From positions 1 to 37,608 of IMG/VR virus record IMGVR_UViG_3300031957_003825: a stretch of 37,608 bases of DNA, one strand, 5' to 3'. The position numbers and the translations under genes are program-made. The stretch's first letter is position 1; every line of letters starts with the position of its first letter. The notes beneath the pieces were generated by a model that searched no databases, had not been told where the DNA came from, and saw only the letters and a program-made list of their open reading frames with translations. Source of the stretch: a virus. Below are positions 21,966-31,212 of this stretch, in pieces.

Positions 21966-23048
21966 ATGGCGAATACCGTAGCAGCAACTGGTCTCACGCC
22001 GCAGCAGTGGGACGACAAGTACTTCCTCGAATACATCCAGAAGAACCGCTTCGCCAAGTACATGGGCAAGTCGGCCGGCTCGATGATCCAGGTCAAGGAA
22101 GACCTGACCAAGAAGAAGGGCGATGCCCTGACCTTCTCCCTCATCAACCGCCTGACCGGCAATGGTGTCACCGGCTCGGCCGCGCTGGAAGGCGCCGAAG
22201 AGGACATGGTGAGCCGCTCGCACGCTCTCACGGTCGAGCTCTACCGGAATGGCGTCGTGGTGCCGGAGATCGAGGAGCAGAAGTCGGCAATCGGTCTGCG
22301 CAACGCCGCGCGCCCGGTGCTGATGGACTGGTCGATGGAGCACACCCGTGACCTGATCCTGACCGCGCTGGCGTCGATCAATGGTGTGGCCTATGGCTCG
22401 GCCTCGGAAGGCCAGAAGGACGCATGGCTCGCGGATAACGCAGACCGCGTTCTCTTCGGCGCTGCCAAGTCCAACAACTCTGGCAACGACCACTCGGCTT
22501 CGCTGCTGAACATCGACACGACCGCCGACCGTCTGACCCCGGATGCCCTGTCGCTGATGAAGCGCATGGCTCTCTCGGCAAGCCCGAAGATCCGGCCGAT
22601 CCGCGTTGATGGCGACCGCGAGTACTACGTGGTCTTTGCCGGCGTGAACACGTTCCGCGACCTGAAGACCAACACGACCATCACGCAGGCGCAGCGTGAA
22701 GTCACCCTTCGGAACCAGAACAACCGGCTCTTCCAGGGCGGCGATATCGAGTGGGACGGCATGATCATCCGGGAAATCCCAGAGATCACCGGCTACACCG
22801 GCGTGGGCGCTTCTACCTCGGACGTGGCGCCGGTCTACCTCTGCGGTGCGCAAGCCCTCGGCGTCGGCTTTGCCAAGCGCTGGGGTTCGAAGACCGAAAC
22901 TCGCGACTACGGCGACAAGGTCGGCGTGGCGATGCGCGCCATCTACGGCATCGAAAAGCTGACCTTCGGCTCGGGCGCGGGCGACACAGACGACCTGAAG
23001 CAGCACGGCGTCGTGACCGGCTATTTCAGCGACGTCGCAGACAGCTGA
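21966..23048 (+). CDS. Major capsid protein, N4-gp56/DUF4043-like
   Basis: 360-residue shell protein. The opening (MANTVAATGLTPQQWDDKYF), GDALTFSLINRLTGNGVTGSAALEG and EHTRDLILTAL fit the N4-gp56 family of HK97-fold capsids. AAGGGAA precedes the ATG. It follows the scaffold gene and is followed by a hairpin at 23057, consistent with high expression relative to downstream genes. Confidence 0.9.
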   Translation: MANTVAATGLTPQQWDDKYFLEYIQKNRFAKYMGKSAGSMIQVKEDLTKKKGDALTFSLINRLTGNGVTGSAALEGAEEDMVSRSHALTVELYRNGVVVPEIEEQKSAIGLRNAARPVLMDWSMEHTRDLILTALASINGVAYGSASEGQKDAWLADNADRVLFGAAKSNNSGNDHSASLLNIDTTADRLTPDALSLMKRMALSASPKIRPIRVDGDREYYVVFAGVNTFRDLKTNTTITQAQREVTLRNQNNRLFQGGDIEWDGMIIREIPEITGYTGVGASTSDVAPVYLCGAQALGVGFAKRWGSKTETRDYGDKVGVAMRAIYGIEKLTFGSGAGDTDDLKQHGVVTGYFSDVADS

Positions 23049-23056
23049 TCTTTCCG

Positions 23057-23080
23057 AGGGGCCGGGAAACTGGCCCCTTT
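23057..23080 (+). terminator. Hairpin after capsid gene, likely partial terminator
   Basis: AGGGGCC and GGCCCCT form a 7-bp stem around an 8-base loop, followed by TTTCT. The T tract is short, so partial termination that lowers expression of downstream genes is more likely than a full stop. Confidence 0.6.
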
Positions 23081-23102
23081 CTCAAGATCAGGAGGCTTTA
23101 TC

Positions 23103-23297
23103 ATGAAACTCAAATACGAAGGGCCGCGCGATGAGGTCACGGTGCGCCACGTCACCTTTGAGAAGGGCAAGGCCGTGGAGCTTTCCGACGATGACCCGAA
23201 AGACGCGGCGCTGGCCGAAAAGCTGGCTTCGTGGCCGGAGTTTTCGGAAGTGAAGCGCGGCAGAAAGCCGAAGACCGATGACCAAGACGACGCTTGA
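23103..23297 (+). CDS. Small head-associated protein (64 aa)
   Basis: Lysine- and acid-rich protein starting MKLKYEGPRDEVTVRHVTF, followed by an acidic linker and a basic tail (KRGRKPKTDD). AGGAGG stands before its ATG. It overlaps the gp4-like gene by 20 bases. Small proteins in this position often help head completion; no function is assigned. Confidence 0.72.
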   Translation: MKLKYEGPRDEVTVRHVTFEKGKAVELSDDDPKDAALAEKLASWPEFSEVKRGRKPKTDDQDDA

Positions 23298-23664
23298 TAT
23301 CTGCACCCGTGCGATGCGTCAGATCGGCGTTCTTTCCGTTGGGGAGAACCTTGCCGCTGATGATTTCGAGGTCGTGCGGAATGCATATGAAGCCGAGTTC
23401 GAGCGGATCAACACAGATCACTCGCTCAGCTTGACCTACACGGCAAACACCGTTCCTGATGCGCTGCTCGTTCCTTGGGCTTCTGTGGCGGCTGCGGCTG
23501 TCGCTCCGATCTACCTCGTTCAGGGGCCTAATCTCGCTCGCGCCATCGGGCAGATCCGTTCCTACACGCTCCCGGATGACAGGGAAGACTGGCGCGACCT
23601 TGACGAGGACGGGACTGTCTCAGAGTCCGAAGAGAACGCGGCCAAGCGGGCACAGTATTACTGA
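23278..23664 (+). CDS. Head-tail adaptor, P22 gp4-like
   Basis: 128 residues; the opening TTLDICTRAMRQIGVLSVGE matches the helical start of P22 gp4-type tail accessory factors, which attach to the portal after DNA packaging. The helix EVVRNAYEAEFERIN follows. Its order after the capsid gene and before the gp10-like gene is the P22 order. Confidence 0.75.
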   Translation: MTKTTLDICTRAMRQIGVLSVGENLAADDFEVVRNAYEAEFERINTDHSLSLTYTANTVPDALLVPWASVAAAAVAPIYLVQGPNLARAIGQIRSYTLPDDREDWRDLDEDGTVSESEENAAKRAQYY

Positions 23665-25010
23665 TGCTCTCGATCCTCGCGCGCCAGTCCAAGCCGGGCA
23701 GCTACGCCTACAGTGGCGAGCGACTGGTGAACTATTTCCTGCGGCCTTCTGACGGGGCAACGCCGGGCGTCTTGCTCGGGCGCGGCGGCATGGTCAGCAC
23801 GACAGACACCGGTACACTGAGCCCGGTGCGTGATGCTCTCCAGTTGAATGGCGTCATCTTCGCTTGCGCCGGAGGGCGGATCTGGAAGATTTCCGGGGGC
23901 ACCGCAACGAATGTCGGGACCATCACGGACGGCGAAACCTACATGGCGGCGAACCGGACGCAGATCGCGGTGGTTGTCAGCGGGCGCTACTATGTCTGCG
24001 ACGGAGCCACGACAACGCAGGTCTCGCCGGGCGCGGTGGATACGCCCGTCGCTGTCGTGGAGTCGGATGGCTACATGGTCGTCATCGGCGTCGGCGCTGG
24101 CCTTGGCGATATCATGCAGGTCTCTGCGCTAGATGACGCCAGCACCTTCGACGCTGCCCAATTCGCCGCGGCTGAATACCGGTCTGACGATCTAGTCGGC
24201 GCCATCGTGGATCATGGCCAGATCCACCTGTTCGGCACCGAGACCGTGGAGACGTGGTACAACAGCGGGGATGTGGACTTCCCATTCGCGCCGAACCGGG
24301 CCGCTCTGATCGAGCACGGGTGCATCAATGGCCGCACCATCGCGAAGGCCGACAGCGCGGTTTACTGGGTCGCGCCTGACGGCAAGGTGATGCGGAATTT
24401 CGGCGGATCTCCGGAGGTCATCAGCACCCCGGAAATCAAGGACGCACTGAGCCAATCGACGGTATCCGGCGGGTTCACATTCTCGGAGCGTGGGCACGAG
24501 TTCTACGCGGTGACGCGCGAGAATGGCACAACGTTCGTCTTCGATATGGTCACCCGCCTGTGGCATGAGCGGGCTAAGGGCATCGACTACTACCCGTGGT
24601 CAGCGCTCTGCCGGGTTCGGCTGGATGGCGTGGATTACTTCGGCTGCGACAACGGTATGCTGGCCGTATCGAGCGAGACGACGTACCAGGACTTCGGCGA
24701 CTACCTGCTTGGTGAGTTCGAAACGCCGCTTCAGATGAACGGCGCCGAGCTCTTCCGGGTATCTCGGCTGCACATCGACGTTGACAGCGGGACGGGCGGT
24801 CTCGGCCGGCAGCCGAAGTGCATGCTTCAGGTCAGCAACGACGGTGCGACTTGGGGCCGGGAGCGGTGGCGCGATCTGGCGGACCTTGGGCACTACGGCC
24901 AGCGCGTGACGTGGCATGCTCTCGGTCAGTTCCGGCGCGGGAAGATCCGGTTTCGGGTGACTGACCCGGTGAAGCGCGACGTGATCGGCGGGGCGGTGCG
25001 ATATGGCTGA
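23664..25010 (+). CDS. Packaged-DNA stabilisation protein, P22 gp10-like
   Basis: 448 residues, beta-rich throughout, with repeated VxxCxG-type blades (VIFACAGGRIWKISGG, RYYVCDGATTTQV), as in a beta-propeller. FGTETVETWYNSGDVDFPFAPN is the best family sign. In P22 gp10 plugs the channel below gp4. TGATG overlap with the gp4-like gene. Confidence 0.82.
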   Translation: MLSILARQSKPGSYAYSGERLVNYFLRPSDGATPGVLLGRGGMVSTTDTGTLSPVRDALQLNGVIFACAGGRIWKISGGTATNVGTITDGETYMAANRTQIAVVVSGRYYVCDGATTTQVSPGAVDTPVAVVESDGYMVVIGVGAGLGDIMQVSALDDASTFDAAQFAAAEYRSDDLVGAIVDHGQIHLFGTETVETWYNSGDVDFPFAPNRAALIEHGCINGRTIAKADSAVYWVAPDGKVMRNFGGSPEVISTPEIKDALSQSTVSGGFTFSERGHEFYAVTRENGTTFVFDMVTRLWHERAKGIDYYPWSALCRVRLDGVDYFGCDNGMLAVSSETTYQDFGDYLLGEFETPLQMNGAELFRVSRLHIDVDSGTGGLGRQPKCMLQVSNDGATWGRERWRDLADLGHYGQRVTWHALGQFRRGKIRFRVTDPVKRDVIGGAVRYG

Positions 25011-25350
25011 GCAATACAACGCGCTATCAATGCTCTTCCACCCGTTTGACCCGCGCCGTGACACCCCAAGGGATGTAGGATTTGGTGGGCCGTCAACAGA
25101 GTATCTGATGACCGAACGAGCTCCTGATTTCGGATATTGGAATATCCCTCAGATTTGGTGGACACCAAGCGGCCAGCCTGTCGTTGTTGAGCCATGGCAG
25201 GCGAATGCCTTGGCAATAGAGTATGAGGCTGCAAGCGGAAAGCATTTCCCGCGATATCCGACTATGGGTGTTAGCGAAGAGAGAGCAATGAACAGGTCTG
25301 CGCTTGGCGGGTCGACTCAAAACGCCTTGGCTAAGTACGGCAGGTGGTGA
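25003..25350 (+). CDS. Hypothetical virion-region protein (115 aa)
   Basis: Overlaps the gp10-like stop by 8 bases. It is rich in aromatic and Pro residues (FGYWNIPQIWWTPSG). Codon use is visibly more A/T-rich than its neighbours, suggesting recent acquisition. Between head-completion and ejection genes, so a minor virion part is possible. Function unknown. Confidence 0.75.
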   Translation: MAEQYNALSMLFHPFDPRRDTPRDVGFGGPSTEYLMTERAPDFGYWNIPQIWWTPSGQPVVVEPWQANALAIEYEAASGKHFPRYPTMGVSEERAMNRSALGGSTQNALAKYGRW

Positions 25351-25353
25351 CAT

Positions 25354-25719
25354 ATGGCTAACCTTCCGCAGTATCCGCGACCCGGCGCAATCGCGCAGAT
25401 GCCGAACGGTATGAAGTTGCAGATGACGCCGGAGTTTGCGCGATGGCTGGACCTTCTGCGCACCCGGACGGACATCAACACCGCGGCGACTGGCGCTGGT
25501 GCATCCGCCCCAATCGGGGCCTACGCTGACTATCGAGGGTCTGGCCTACCGATCACTGTCGCTGGCTACGATGTGGCGTTCTCCGGCCTCACCTTCGCTG
25601 GCTATGAGGTTCCTGATATCGACCTGACCTTTGCCGAATACGGTGACAGGTCGTCGTCGCTGGATTTCGCGAGTTACGCGCCCCCGGACATTGACCTGAC
25701 CTTTGCGGAGTATTCCTGA
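25354..25719 (+). CDS. Virion protein with 12-residue tandem repeats
   Basis: 121 residues. The N-terminal half is helical (MTPEFARWLDLLRTRTD). Residues 59-118 form five repeats of 12 residues with consensus x-Y-(6x)-(L/I)-T-(F/V)-A, for example GYEVPDIDLTFA and SYAPPDIDLTFA. Such a period suggests a beta-roll or fibre. Coupled to the next gene (TGATG). Function unknown, likely structural. Confidence 0.75.
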   Translation: MANLPQYPRPGAIAQMPNGMKLQMTPEFARWLDLLRTRTDINTAATGAGASAPIGAYADYRGSGLPITVAGYDVAFSGLTFAGYEVPDIDLTFAEYGDRSSSLDFASYAPPDIDLTFAEYS

Positions 25720-26045
25720 TGTCTCGACGTTCTCTCTATGTCGGCCAACCCACTGATGCGGCGGCGGCGGTCTACACGTCCACGAACACCTACACCACGA
25801 TCACCGCGGCGACCGCGTTCAACGGCTCCGGCGGGGCGGTGACGCTGGATGTCTACGTGGTTCCGAGTGGCGACAGCGCCGGGGATGACAACAAGGTCTA
25901 TGAAGGCCTGAGCTTGGCGGATGGTGCATCGGTCGGGCTTCAGTACCTCGTCGGCCAGACGCTCGAACCCGGCGATACGGTGCAGGCGGCAGCGTCCACG
26001 ACCACCACGATCTCGATGCGCCTCAGCGGCGACATTCACGGGTGA
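25719..26045 (+). CDS. Small virion-region beta protein (108 aa)
   Basis: Begins MSRRSLYVGQPTDAAAAVYTSTNTYTTITAATAF and is Thr/Ser/Gly-rich with beta-strand pattern (AVTLDVYVVPSGDS), as seen in small phage decoration or tail proteins. Ends 3 bases before the next gene. Confidence 0.75.
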   Translation: MSRRSLYVGQPTDAAAAVYTSTNTYTTITAATAFNGSGGAVTLDVYVVPSGDSAGDDNKVYEGLSLADGASVGLQYLVGQTLEPGDTVQAAASTTTTISMRLSGDIHG

Positions 26046-26048
26046 CCC

Positions 26049-26477
26049 ATGCACGAGCAACTCCTAGGATGGTGCCGCGGCGACGAGGAAGCCGCGCGCT
26101 TCGTTCTCGATCTCTACGAGGCGATTCAGGAGTGGGACGACCTCGAAGACGAGGGGCGCTGCAAGGACGCGAACGCGCTGCTCTCATGGCTGGCTTTCCG
26201 TAAGGAATACGATCCGTTCTTCCTGCGCTGGGGGCATATCCTGCGCCCTGTGATGCTGTCCTGCTACCTGCAATGGCGGGCGTCCAACGTGCTGGATCGA
26301 GGCGACAAGCTGGACGTGGCGAAAAGCTACATGCTCCGCGCGGCCTTCTATCAGGTGATCCACGTCATTGCATGGATCATCGGCGGGCACGAGTGGGCCG
26401 AGAAGGTCGGTCCAGAGATCTACCGCCACTACGCCGAAACGCCTGACGAAATCTGGAAGGAATTCAACGATGCCTGA
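26049..26477 (+). CDS. Hypothetical virion-region helical protein (142 aa)
   Basis: Helical and aromatic, with many Trp (EAIQEWDDLEDEG, FYQVIHVIAWIIGGHEW). No membrane segment long enough to be sure. Overlaps the next gene by 8 bases. No assigned function. Confidence 0.75.
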   Translation: MHEQLLGWCRGDEEAARFVLDLYEAIQEWDDLEDEGRCKDANALLSWLAFRKEYDPFFLRWGHILRPVMLSCYLQWRASNVLDRGDKLDVAKSYMLRAAFYQVIHVIAWIIGGHEWAEKVGPEIYRHYAETPDEIWKEFNDA

Positions 26478-27465
26478 TGGTGTAAGCGCCCTCGCTGGCG
26501 GCTCGATCGTTGGCGGGCTCTTCTCTGGCAGTTCTGTGAGCGAGGGTGCCGATGCTCAGGCCGAGGCGGCAGCTGACGCGGCACAGGTCCAACGTGAGGG
26601 GCTTGAGCTCCAGGAGCGGATCTACGACCAGAACGTCGAGCTTCAACAGCCGTGGTACAACGCAGGCACCAACGCGCTCGCGGCCTACCAGTACGAGCTT
26701 GGCCTTGGCCCGCGCCCGGGGACCGTTCCGCAGATCATCGAGCAGACCAGCACGCCATCGGCAGCGACGACCGGCGCCCAGACTGGTATCGGAGCCATGC
26801 CGGCCGACCCGTGGCAGGGGACGACCTCTAACTATCAGGCCGCGCGGCGCATGGCCGAGGACAGCCCGTTCGGGACCGGCCTGTTCGGCATGCTGGCCGG
26901 GTACAATCAGAACGGGCTCGAAGCCTACCAGCAGCGCCAAGCGGTGGCTCAGCAGGCAGCCGCGCAACCCGCCGCGCCCACGACGACCTACAGCGTCAAC
27001 GGGCAGAGCTACGACACGATGGACGCGGCCCAGCAGGCGGCGAACGCGCTGGCGGGCTACGAGTACCAGGGCTTCCAAGAGACGCCGGGCTTCCAGTACG
27101 GGCTGGACCGCTCGGCGCAGGCCATCAACAACAACGCTGCGGCGCGGGGGATGCGCCTCAGCGGGGCCACTCTCAACGCGCTGGCCACGGACGCGCAGGG
27201 CCGGCAGAGGCAGGAATACGGCACGTGGCTAGACCGTCTCGGCGGGCTTTCGACCACGGGGCAGAACGCTGCCAGCCAGACGGCTGCGGCAGGCACGAAC
27301 TACGCCACCGCATACCAGACCGGGGCCAACATCATCGGCAACGCTCTCATGGCAGGCGGTGACGCTCGGGCGTCCGGGTATCTCGGGCAGGCGAACGCGC
27401 TGAACAACACGCTGGGCAATCTGGCCAGCATCTACGGAATGCAAAAGGCTGGTTACTTCAGCTGA
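26470..27465 (+). CDS. DNA ejection protein, probably gp7-like
   Basis: 331 residues, rich in Ala, Gln, Gly and Asn. The glycine-rich start (SALAGGSIVGGLFSG) is followed by helical coiled regions and QQPWYNAGTNAL, a motif common in podophage ejection proteins, with GFQYGLDRSAQAINNNAAARG in the middle. Such proteins leave the virion with the DNA and form a channel through the cell envelope. ATG at 26470 chosen for its overlap with the preceding stop. Confidence 0.75.
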   Translation: MPDGVSALAGGSIVGGLFSGSSVSEGADAQAEAAADAAQVQREGLELQERIYDQNVELQQPWYNAGTNALAAYQYELGLGPRPGTVPQIIEQTSTPSAATTGAQTGIGAMPADPWQGTTSNYQAARRMAEDSPFGTGLFGMLAGYNQNGLEAYQQRQAVAQQAAAQPAAPTTTYSVNGQSYDTMDAAQQAANALAGYEYQGFQETPGFQYGLDRSAQAINNNAAARGMRLSGATLNALATDAQGRQRQEYGTWLDRLGGLSTTGQNAASQTAAAGTNYATAYQTGANIIGNALMAGGDARASGYLGQANALNNTLGNLASIYGMQKAGYFS

Positions 27466-27477
27466 TAGGGCAACATC

Positions 27478-28776
27478 ATGGCTACTCCTTACGGCTTCGA
27501 CCTCGCAGGCAGCATCGGCGCAGGGCAGCAGCTCGGCGCGCAGCAGACCGCAATCCGGCAGCGCAACGCTCTGGCTGACCTCTACCGCACGCAGGGCGCT
27601 GGCATCGCGTCTGGAGACCCGGCGGCGATGAACGCGCTTGCCCAGATCGACCCCATGGCCGCATTCGACATGCAGCGGCAGCGGGCCGGTGACGCGCGGG
27701 CCGATGCACAGCTTCAGATGGAGCGCGACCGGCTCGGCATGGCCCGCGAGCGGCAGGGCCTAGAGATGCAATACACCACGCAGCAGCTCGACAACGCCCG
27801 CCAGCAGGGCCGTATCAACATGGAGACCCACGCGGCCAAGATGGACGCACTACAGGCCGCCAAGATCGCGGAAGGCCTCACGCTCGGGCTTCAGGGCGCC
27901 GCCATGGCCTACCGGCAGGGTCCGGAGGCCTACGCGCAATACGTGCAGTCCAACGCGCAGGAACTTCAGGCGCTCGGCCTCACACCAGAACAGCTCAGCT
28001 ACGAGAACTTCCTGCCCACCGCGGCGACGGTAAAGGGTGGCATCGAGGCGCTTTCGAACGCGGCTTCTGCCGTCGATGCGATGAACCCGCAGTACAAGCC
28101 GCAATCCGGGGCCGGGAAGTTCTATGCCGATCAGGCGGCAGGAGCGATCCCGCCGGGAGAGCAGTACAAGGGCACCGGGCCGAACATCACGGTGAACACT
28201 GGCCCGAACGAGGGAGAGTTTGCCAAGGAAACCGGCAAGCTCATGGCGAAGGAGGCTGGCGACATCGTGACCCAAGGCGCGCAGGCACAGCGCGCTATGG
28301 GGTCTGTCGAGCAGCTTGGCCAAGCCCTCCAAAACGCCCCGCAGGGCGCGCAGGGCGCTCTCACTTCGATGGCATCCAGCCTTGGCCTCAAGATGGAAGG
28401 CGCGAGCGATGTTGAACTCGCGGACGCCATCATCAACCAGCTTGTCCCGCAGCAGCGCCCGCCTGGGTCCGGAACCATGTCTGATGCGGACCTTGCGCTG
28501 TTCAAGCGATCGCTCCCACGCATCATCAACTCGCCGGATGGCAACCGCAAAATCATCGGATATCTGCGCGCCATTGCAGAGTACGACATGCAGCGCGGCA
28601 ACATTGCTCGGCAATGGCAGCTTGGCAGTATCGACGCCGCGGAGGCAGACCGCCAGTTCGGCGCGCTCGGGAACCCGCTCGGCAGTCTCAGAGCCGACCT
28701 TGAGGCGGTTCCGCAGGGCGGCAGTGTCCAGATGGATATCGGCGGATCAACCTACACAATTCAGCGGCTCGACTGA
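27478..28776 (+). CDS. DNA ejection protein, probably gp20-like
   Basis: 432 residues, very Gln/Ala/Arg-rich, with long helices (DRLGMARERQGLEMQYTTQQ-type) and GANITVNTGPNEG-like spacer regions in the middle. The C-terminal part reads PQGGSVQMDIGGSTYTIQRLD, a beta motif. Second of three consecutive ejection-type genes, coupled to the third (TGATG). Confidence 0.72.
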   Translation: MATPYGFDLAGSIGAGQQLGAQQTAIRQRNALADLYRTQGAGIASGDPAAMNALAQIDPMAAFDMQRQRAGDARADAQLQMERDRLGMARERQGLEMQYTTQQLDNARQQGRINMETHAAKMDALQAAKIAEGLTLGLQGAAMAYRQGPEAYAQYVQSNAQELQALGLTPEQLSYENFLPTAATVKGGIEALSNAASAVDAMNPQYKPQSGAGKFYADQAAGAIPPGEQYKGTGPNITVNTGPNEGEFAKETGKLMAKEAGDIVTQGAQAQRAMGSVEQLGQALQNAPQGAQGALTSMASSLGLKMEGASDVELADAIINQLVPQQRPPGSGTMSDADLALFKRSLPRIINSPDGNRKIIGYLRAIAEYDMQRGNIARQWQLGSIDAAEADRQFGALGNPLGSLRADLEAVPQGGSVQMDIGGSTYTIQRLD

Positions 28777-31133
28777 TGGCGACATATGAAATCACCGGCC
28801 CGGACGGGAAGAAGTACCGCGTCACCGGGGAAACGCCGGAGGGTGCTGCGCAGGCCGTCGCAACCATGATTGGTGGTGGCGAGCAGCAGCCACAAGAGCG
28901 TGTCATCGCTACGACTGCGAACGAAGGTCGCATCATCGAGCGCGCAGACGGTTCTCGCGTGTTTGCATCCCCCGGATATAGCACAACCGATCCGGAGGCG
29001 GTCTCTCGCCTCATGGAGGGGGCAACGCCGCTGGAAGTGGCGCAGTCCACGACTGACCGCCTGACGATTGCTCAGCACCCCATCGCGGCCCGCGCTCAAG
29101 AGGTGAATCAAGGCGCTCCGTTCGTCGGACAATGGCTTGATGAAGCCGTTGGCGTCGTAAACCCACAGGCTGGCCGGGCAATGGATCAGCTCTCTGATGC
29201 GATGGAACGTGAGCGCCCCGGAGAGACGACGGCTCTCAACATCGTTGGCGGCATCGGCTACGGCGCGCCTCTCGTATCTGGCGGCGTAAGCTGGGCATCT
29301 CAAGGCCGCAACCTCGCCACGCAAGCAGGGCGCGGGGCGGCAGTAGCGGCACCGGCTGCGGCGGCAGAAATGGCATCGTCCGAAGCTGGGCGTGCAGATC
29401 CGGGGCAGCGAACAGAGGCAGCCATTCGTGGAGCAGGAACGGGGGCCGCACTAGGGGCCGCGCTTGGTGGGATTCTGCCGGTCGGTGCGGCTGGCATCAA
29501 GGCGGTTGCAACGCGCATCAAGAAGCTCGACGTGCGCACGATTATGGACGAGTTCGGCGTTTCCGCGCCCGCGGCTCGGACCATGAGGTCCGCCTTGGCG
29601 AATGATGACCTGAACGCGGCCGCGCAAGTCATCCAGCGCGGTGGAGACGACGCCATGCTCGCGGACGCTGGGCAGTCAACGCGCTCCCTTCTTGATGCAT
29701 CCTCGCAGACTGGCGGCAGGGCTCTGGCGGTTTCAACTCAGCGCATCCAGCAGCGCGCGAACGAGGCCGGTGTCGCGTTCAAGAAGTCGCTCGATGACAC
29801 CCTTGGCCAGCCGCGCGGTGTGTCCAGCACGGCGGAAGGAATCGCAGCAGCTACCGCTCGCCCCCGGCGCATCGCCTACGATCGCGCCTATTCCTCGCCC
29901 ATCGACTACGCGGCAGAGGGACGGCAGATCGAAGACGTTCTGTCCCGCATCCCGCCGCGCACTGTCCAGGCGGCAGTGAACGAGGCGAACGACGCGATGC
30001 GCGCGGCAGGTGTCACGAACCGCCAGATCCTCGCGGATATCGCTGATGACGGCTCGGTGACCTTCCGCGAAATGCCGAACGTGCAGCAGCTTGACGAGAT
30101 CAAGAAGGCGCTCGGGGAAATCGCGAACCGTGAGGTTGACCAGTTCGGACGGAAGACTGCGGCCGGAAACCGTGCAGCCAAGCTGGCGGCGCAATTGCGC
30201 GATGCGATCTCCGACGCCGTGCCGGCCTACAAGAACGCGCTGCGCCTCGGCGGGGACAAGCTTCAGATGGATGAGGCTTTCGAGACCGGCCTGAACCTTC
30301 TCAGCCCGCGCACAAAGCTTGAGGACGTGGTGAAGGCGTCGAAGACCTGGCGCAGCGGCACGGCGGGCAACCTGCCTGTTCCGATGAACCTTGCCGGGGC
30401 CCCGACATCGACGCGAGACGCGGCCAAGCAGGGTCTGCGCGAGGCCATCGAGGGCGTCATGGGCCGGGCGCGCACGACGCTTGCCGAGATCGAGGGCGGG
30501 AACTTCGATTTCCAGACCGGCCAGAACGCGGCCAAGGAGGCGCTGGACGCGCTGCGCGCCTTGACCACGCCGGACAACTTCAAGAAGGCGCGGCTCGTGC
30601 TCGGGACGGACGCCAAGAAGCTGTTCGACCAGCTGCAAAAAACCTCGGACGCCATGGCGCTGCGCGCGGCGATGGCGAAGAACAGCGCCACCGCAGTTCG
30701 TCAGGCGATCCAAGGCGAAGCACGCGCCCAGATGCAGCCGGGGGCAATCCGCGAGTTCGCAGGAAGTGTTCTCGACCCATCACGCGGCTTCGGCCTTGCG
30801 GACCTTCCGCGCCGCCTTGTCGCGCTTGATGCGCGCAGCATGAGCGAGGCAGAGCGCAGCATGATGGCGGAAATCTCAGACGCTCTTACCCGCATCCGTG
30901 GGGGTGATGCGGAGAAGGCCCTGCGCGCTGTCAATCAGGCCATGCAGGGGCAGCCCATCAAGGAGGCTGAGGCACGCCTGATCAGTGATGTTCTGACGTC
31001 TGTTGGGGGCTCTGCCGCCTATCAATCAGGTGAGCAATACCTACCGCAACTACTGCGTGGGACGCCCCAATTGGAAGCAGTGCCCAGAGCGGCGCCTTCT
31101 GAAGCACGAGCAACAATCCGAAGCCGTAAGTGA
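28776..31133 (+). CDS. Large DNA ejection protein, gp16-like
   Basis: 785 residues. It starts MATYEITGPDGKKYRVTGET, a motif common at the N-terminus of podophage internal proteins. A Gly/Ala-rich region around 145-250 (APLVSGGVSWASQGR, GTGAALGAALGGILPVGAAG) may insert in membranes; the remainder is long Ala/Arg-rich helix. The last 45 codons use unusual triplets (CTA, CGA, TTG), where an antisense gene overlaps. Confidence 0.78.
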   Translation: MATYEITGPDGKKYRVTGETPEGAAQAVATMIGGGEQQPQERVIATTANEGRIIERADGSRVFASPGYSTTDPEAVSRLMEGATPLEVAQSTTDRLTIAQHPIAARAQEVNQGAPFVGQWLDEAVGVVNPQAGRAMDQLSDAMERERPGETTALNIVGGIGYGAPLVSGGVSWASQGRNLATQAGRGAAVAAPAAAAEMASSEAGRADPGQRTEAAIRGAGTGAALGAALGGILPVGAAGIKAVATRIKKLDVRTIMDEFGVSAPAARTMRSALANDDLNAAAQVIQRGGDDAMLADAGQSTRSLLDASSQTGGRALAVSTQRIQQRANEAGVAFKKSLDDTLGQPRGVSSTAEGIAAATARPRRIAYDRAYSSPIDYAAEGRQIEDVLSRIPPRTVQAAVNEANDAMRAAGVTNRQILADIADDGSVTFREMPNVQQLDEIKKALGEIANREVDQFGRKTAAGNRAAKLAAQLRDAISDAVPAYKNALRLGGDKLQMDEAFETGLNLLSPRTKLEDVVKASKTWRSGTAGNLPVPMNLAGAPTSTRDAAKQGLREAIEGVMGRARTTLAEIEGGNFDFQTGQNAAKEALDALRALTTPDNFKKARLVLGTDAKKLFDQLQKTSDAMALRAAMAKNSATAVRQAIQGEARAQMQPGAIREFAGSVLDPSRGFGLADLPRRLVALDARSMSEAERSMMAEISDALTRIRGGDAEKALRAVNQAMQGQPIKEAEARLISDVLTSVGGSAAYQSGEQYLPQLLRGTPQLEAVPRAAPSEARATIRSRK

Positions 31134-31197
31134 TCGCCCAGACCGGGAAGCAGAGCAGCACGAGAAGCACTGCGACGTTCACTAAGGTACTTCTCAA
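30982..31197 (-). CDS. Antisense two-helix membrane protein (71 codons)
   Basis: Lies opposite the 3' end of the large ejection gene and the gap after it. TTG start with GGAG seven bases upstream; GTG at 31182 is an alternative. The protein has two clear membrane helices (NVAVLLVLLCFPVWAITYG with FGLLLVL, and LWALLPIGASHAVVAVGIA) and a polar tail (DRRQSPQQTSEHH). Composition is that of a real small membrane protein, unlike other antisense frames in this window. No promoter was identified. Function unknown; a superinfection or moron role is a guess. Confidence 0.6.
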   Translation of the reverse strand: MRSTLVNVAVLLVLLCFPVWAITYGFGLLLVLQKAPLWALLPIGASHAVVAVGIAHLIDRRQSPQQTSEHH

Positions 31198-31212
31198 ATC
31201 GAGGCTCCCGAG

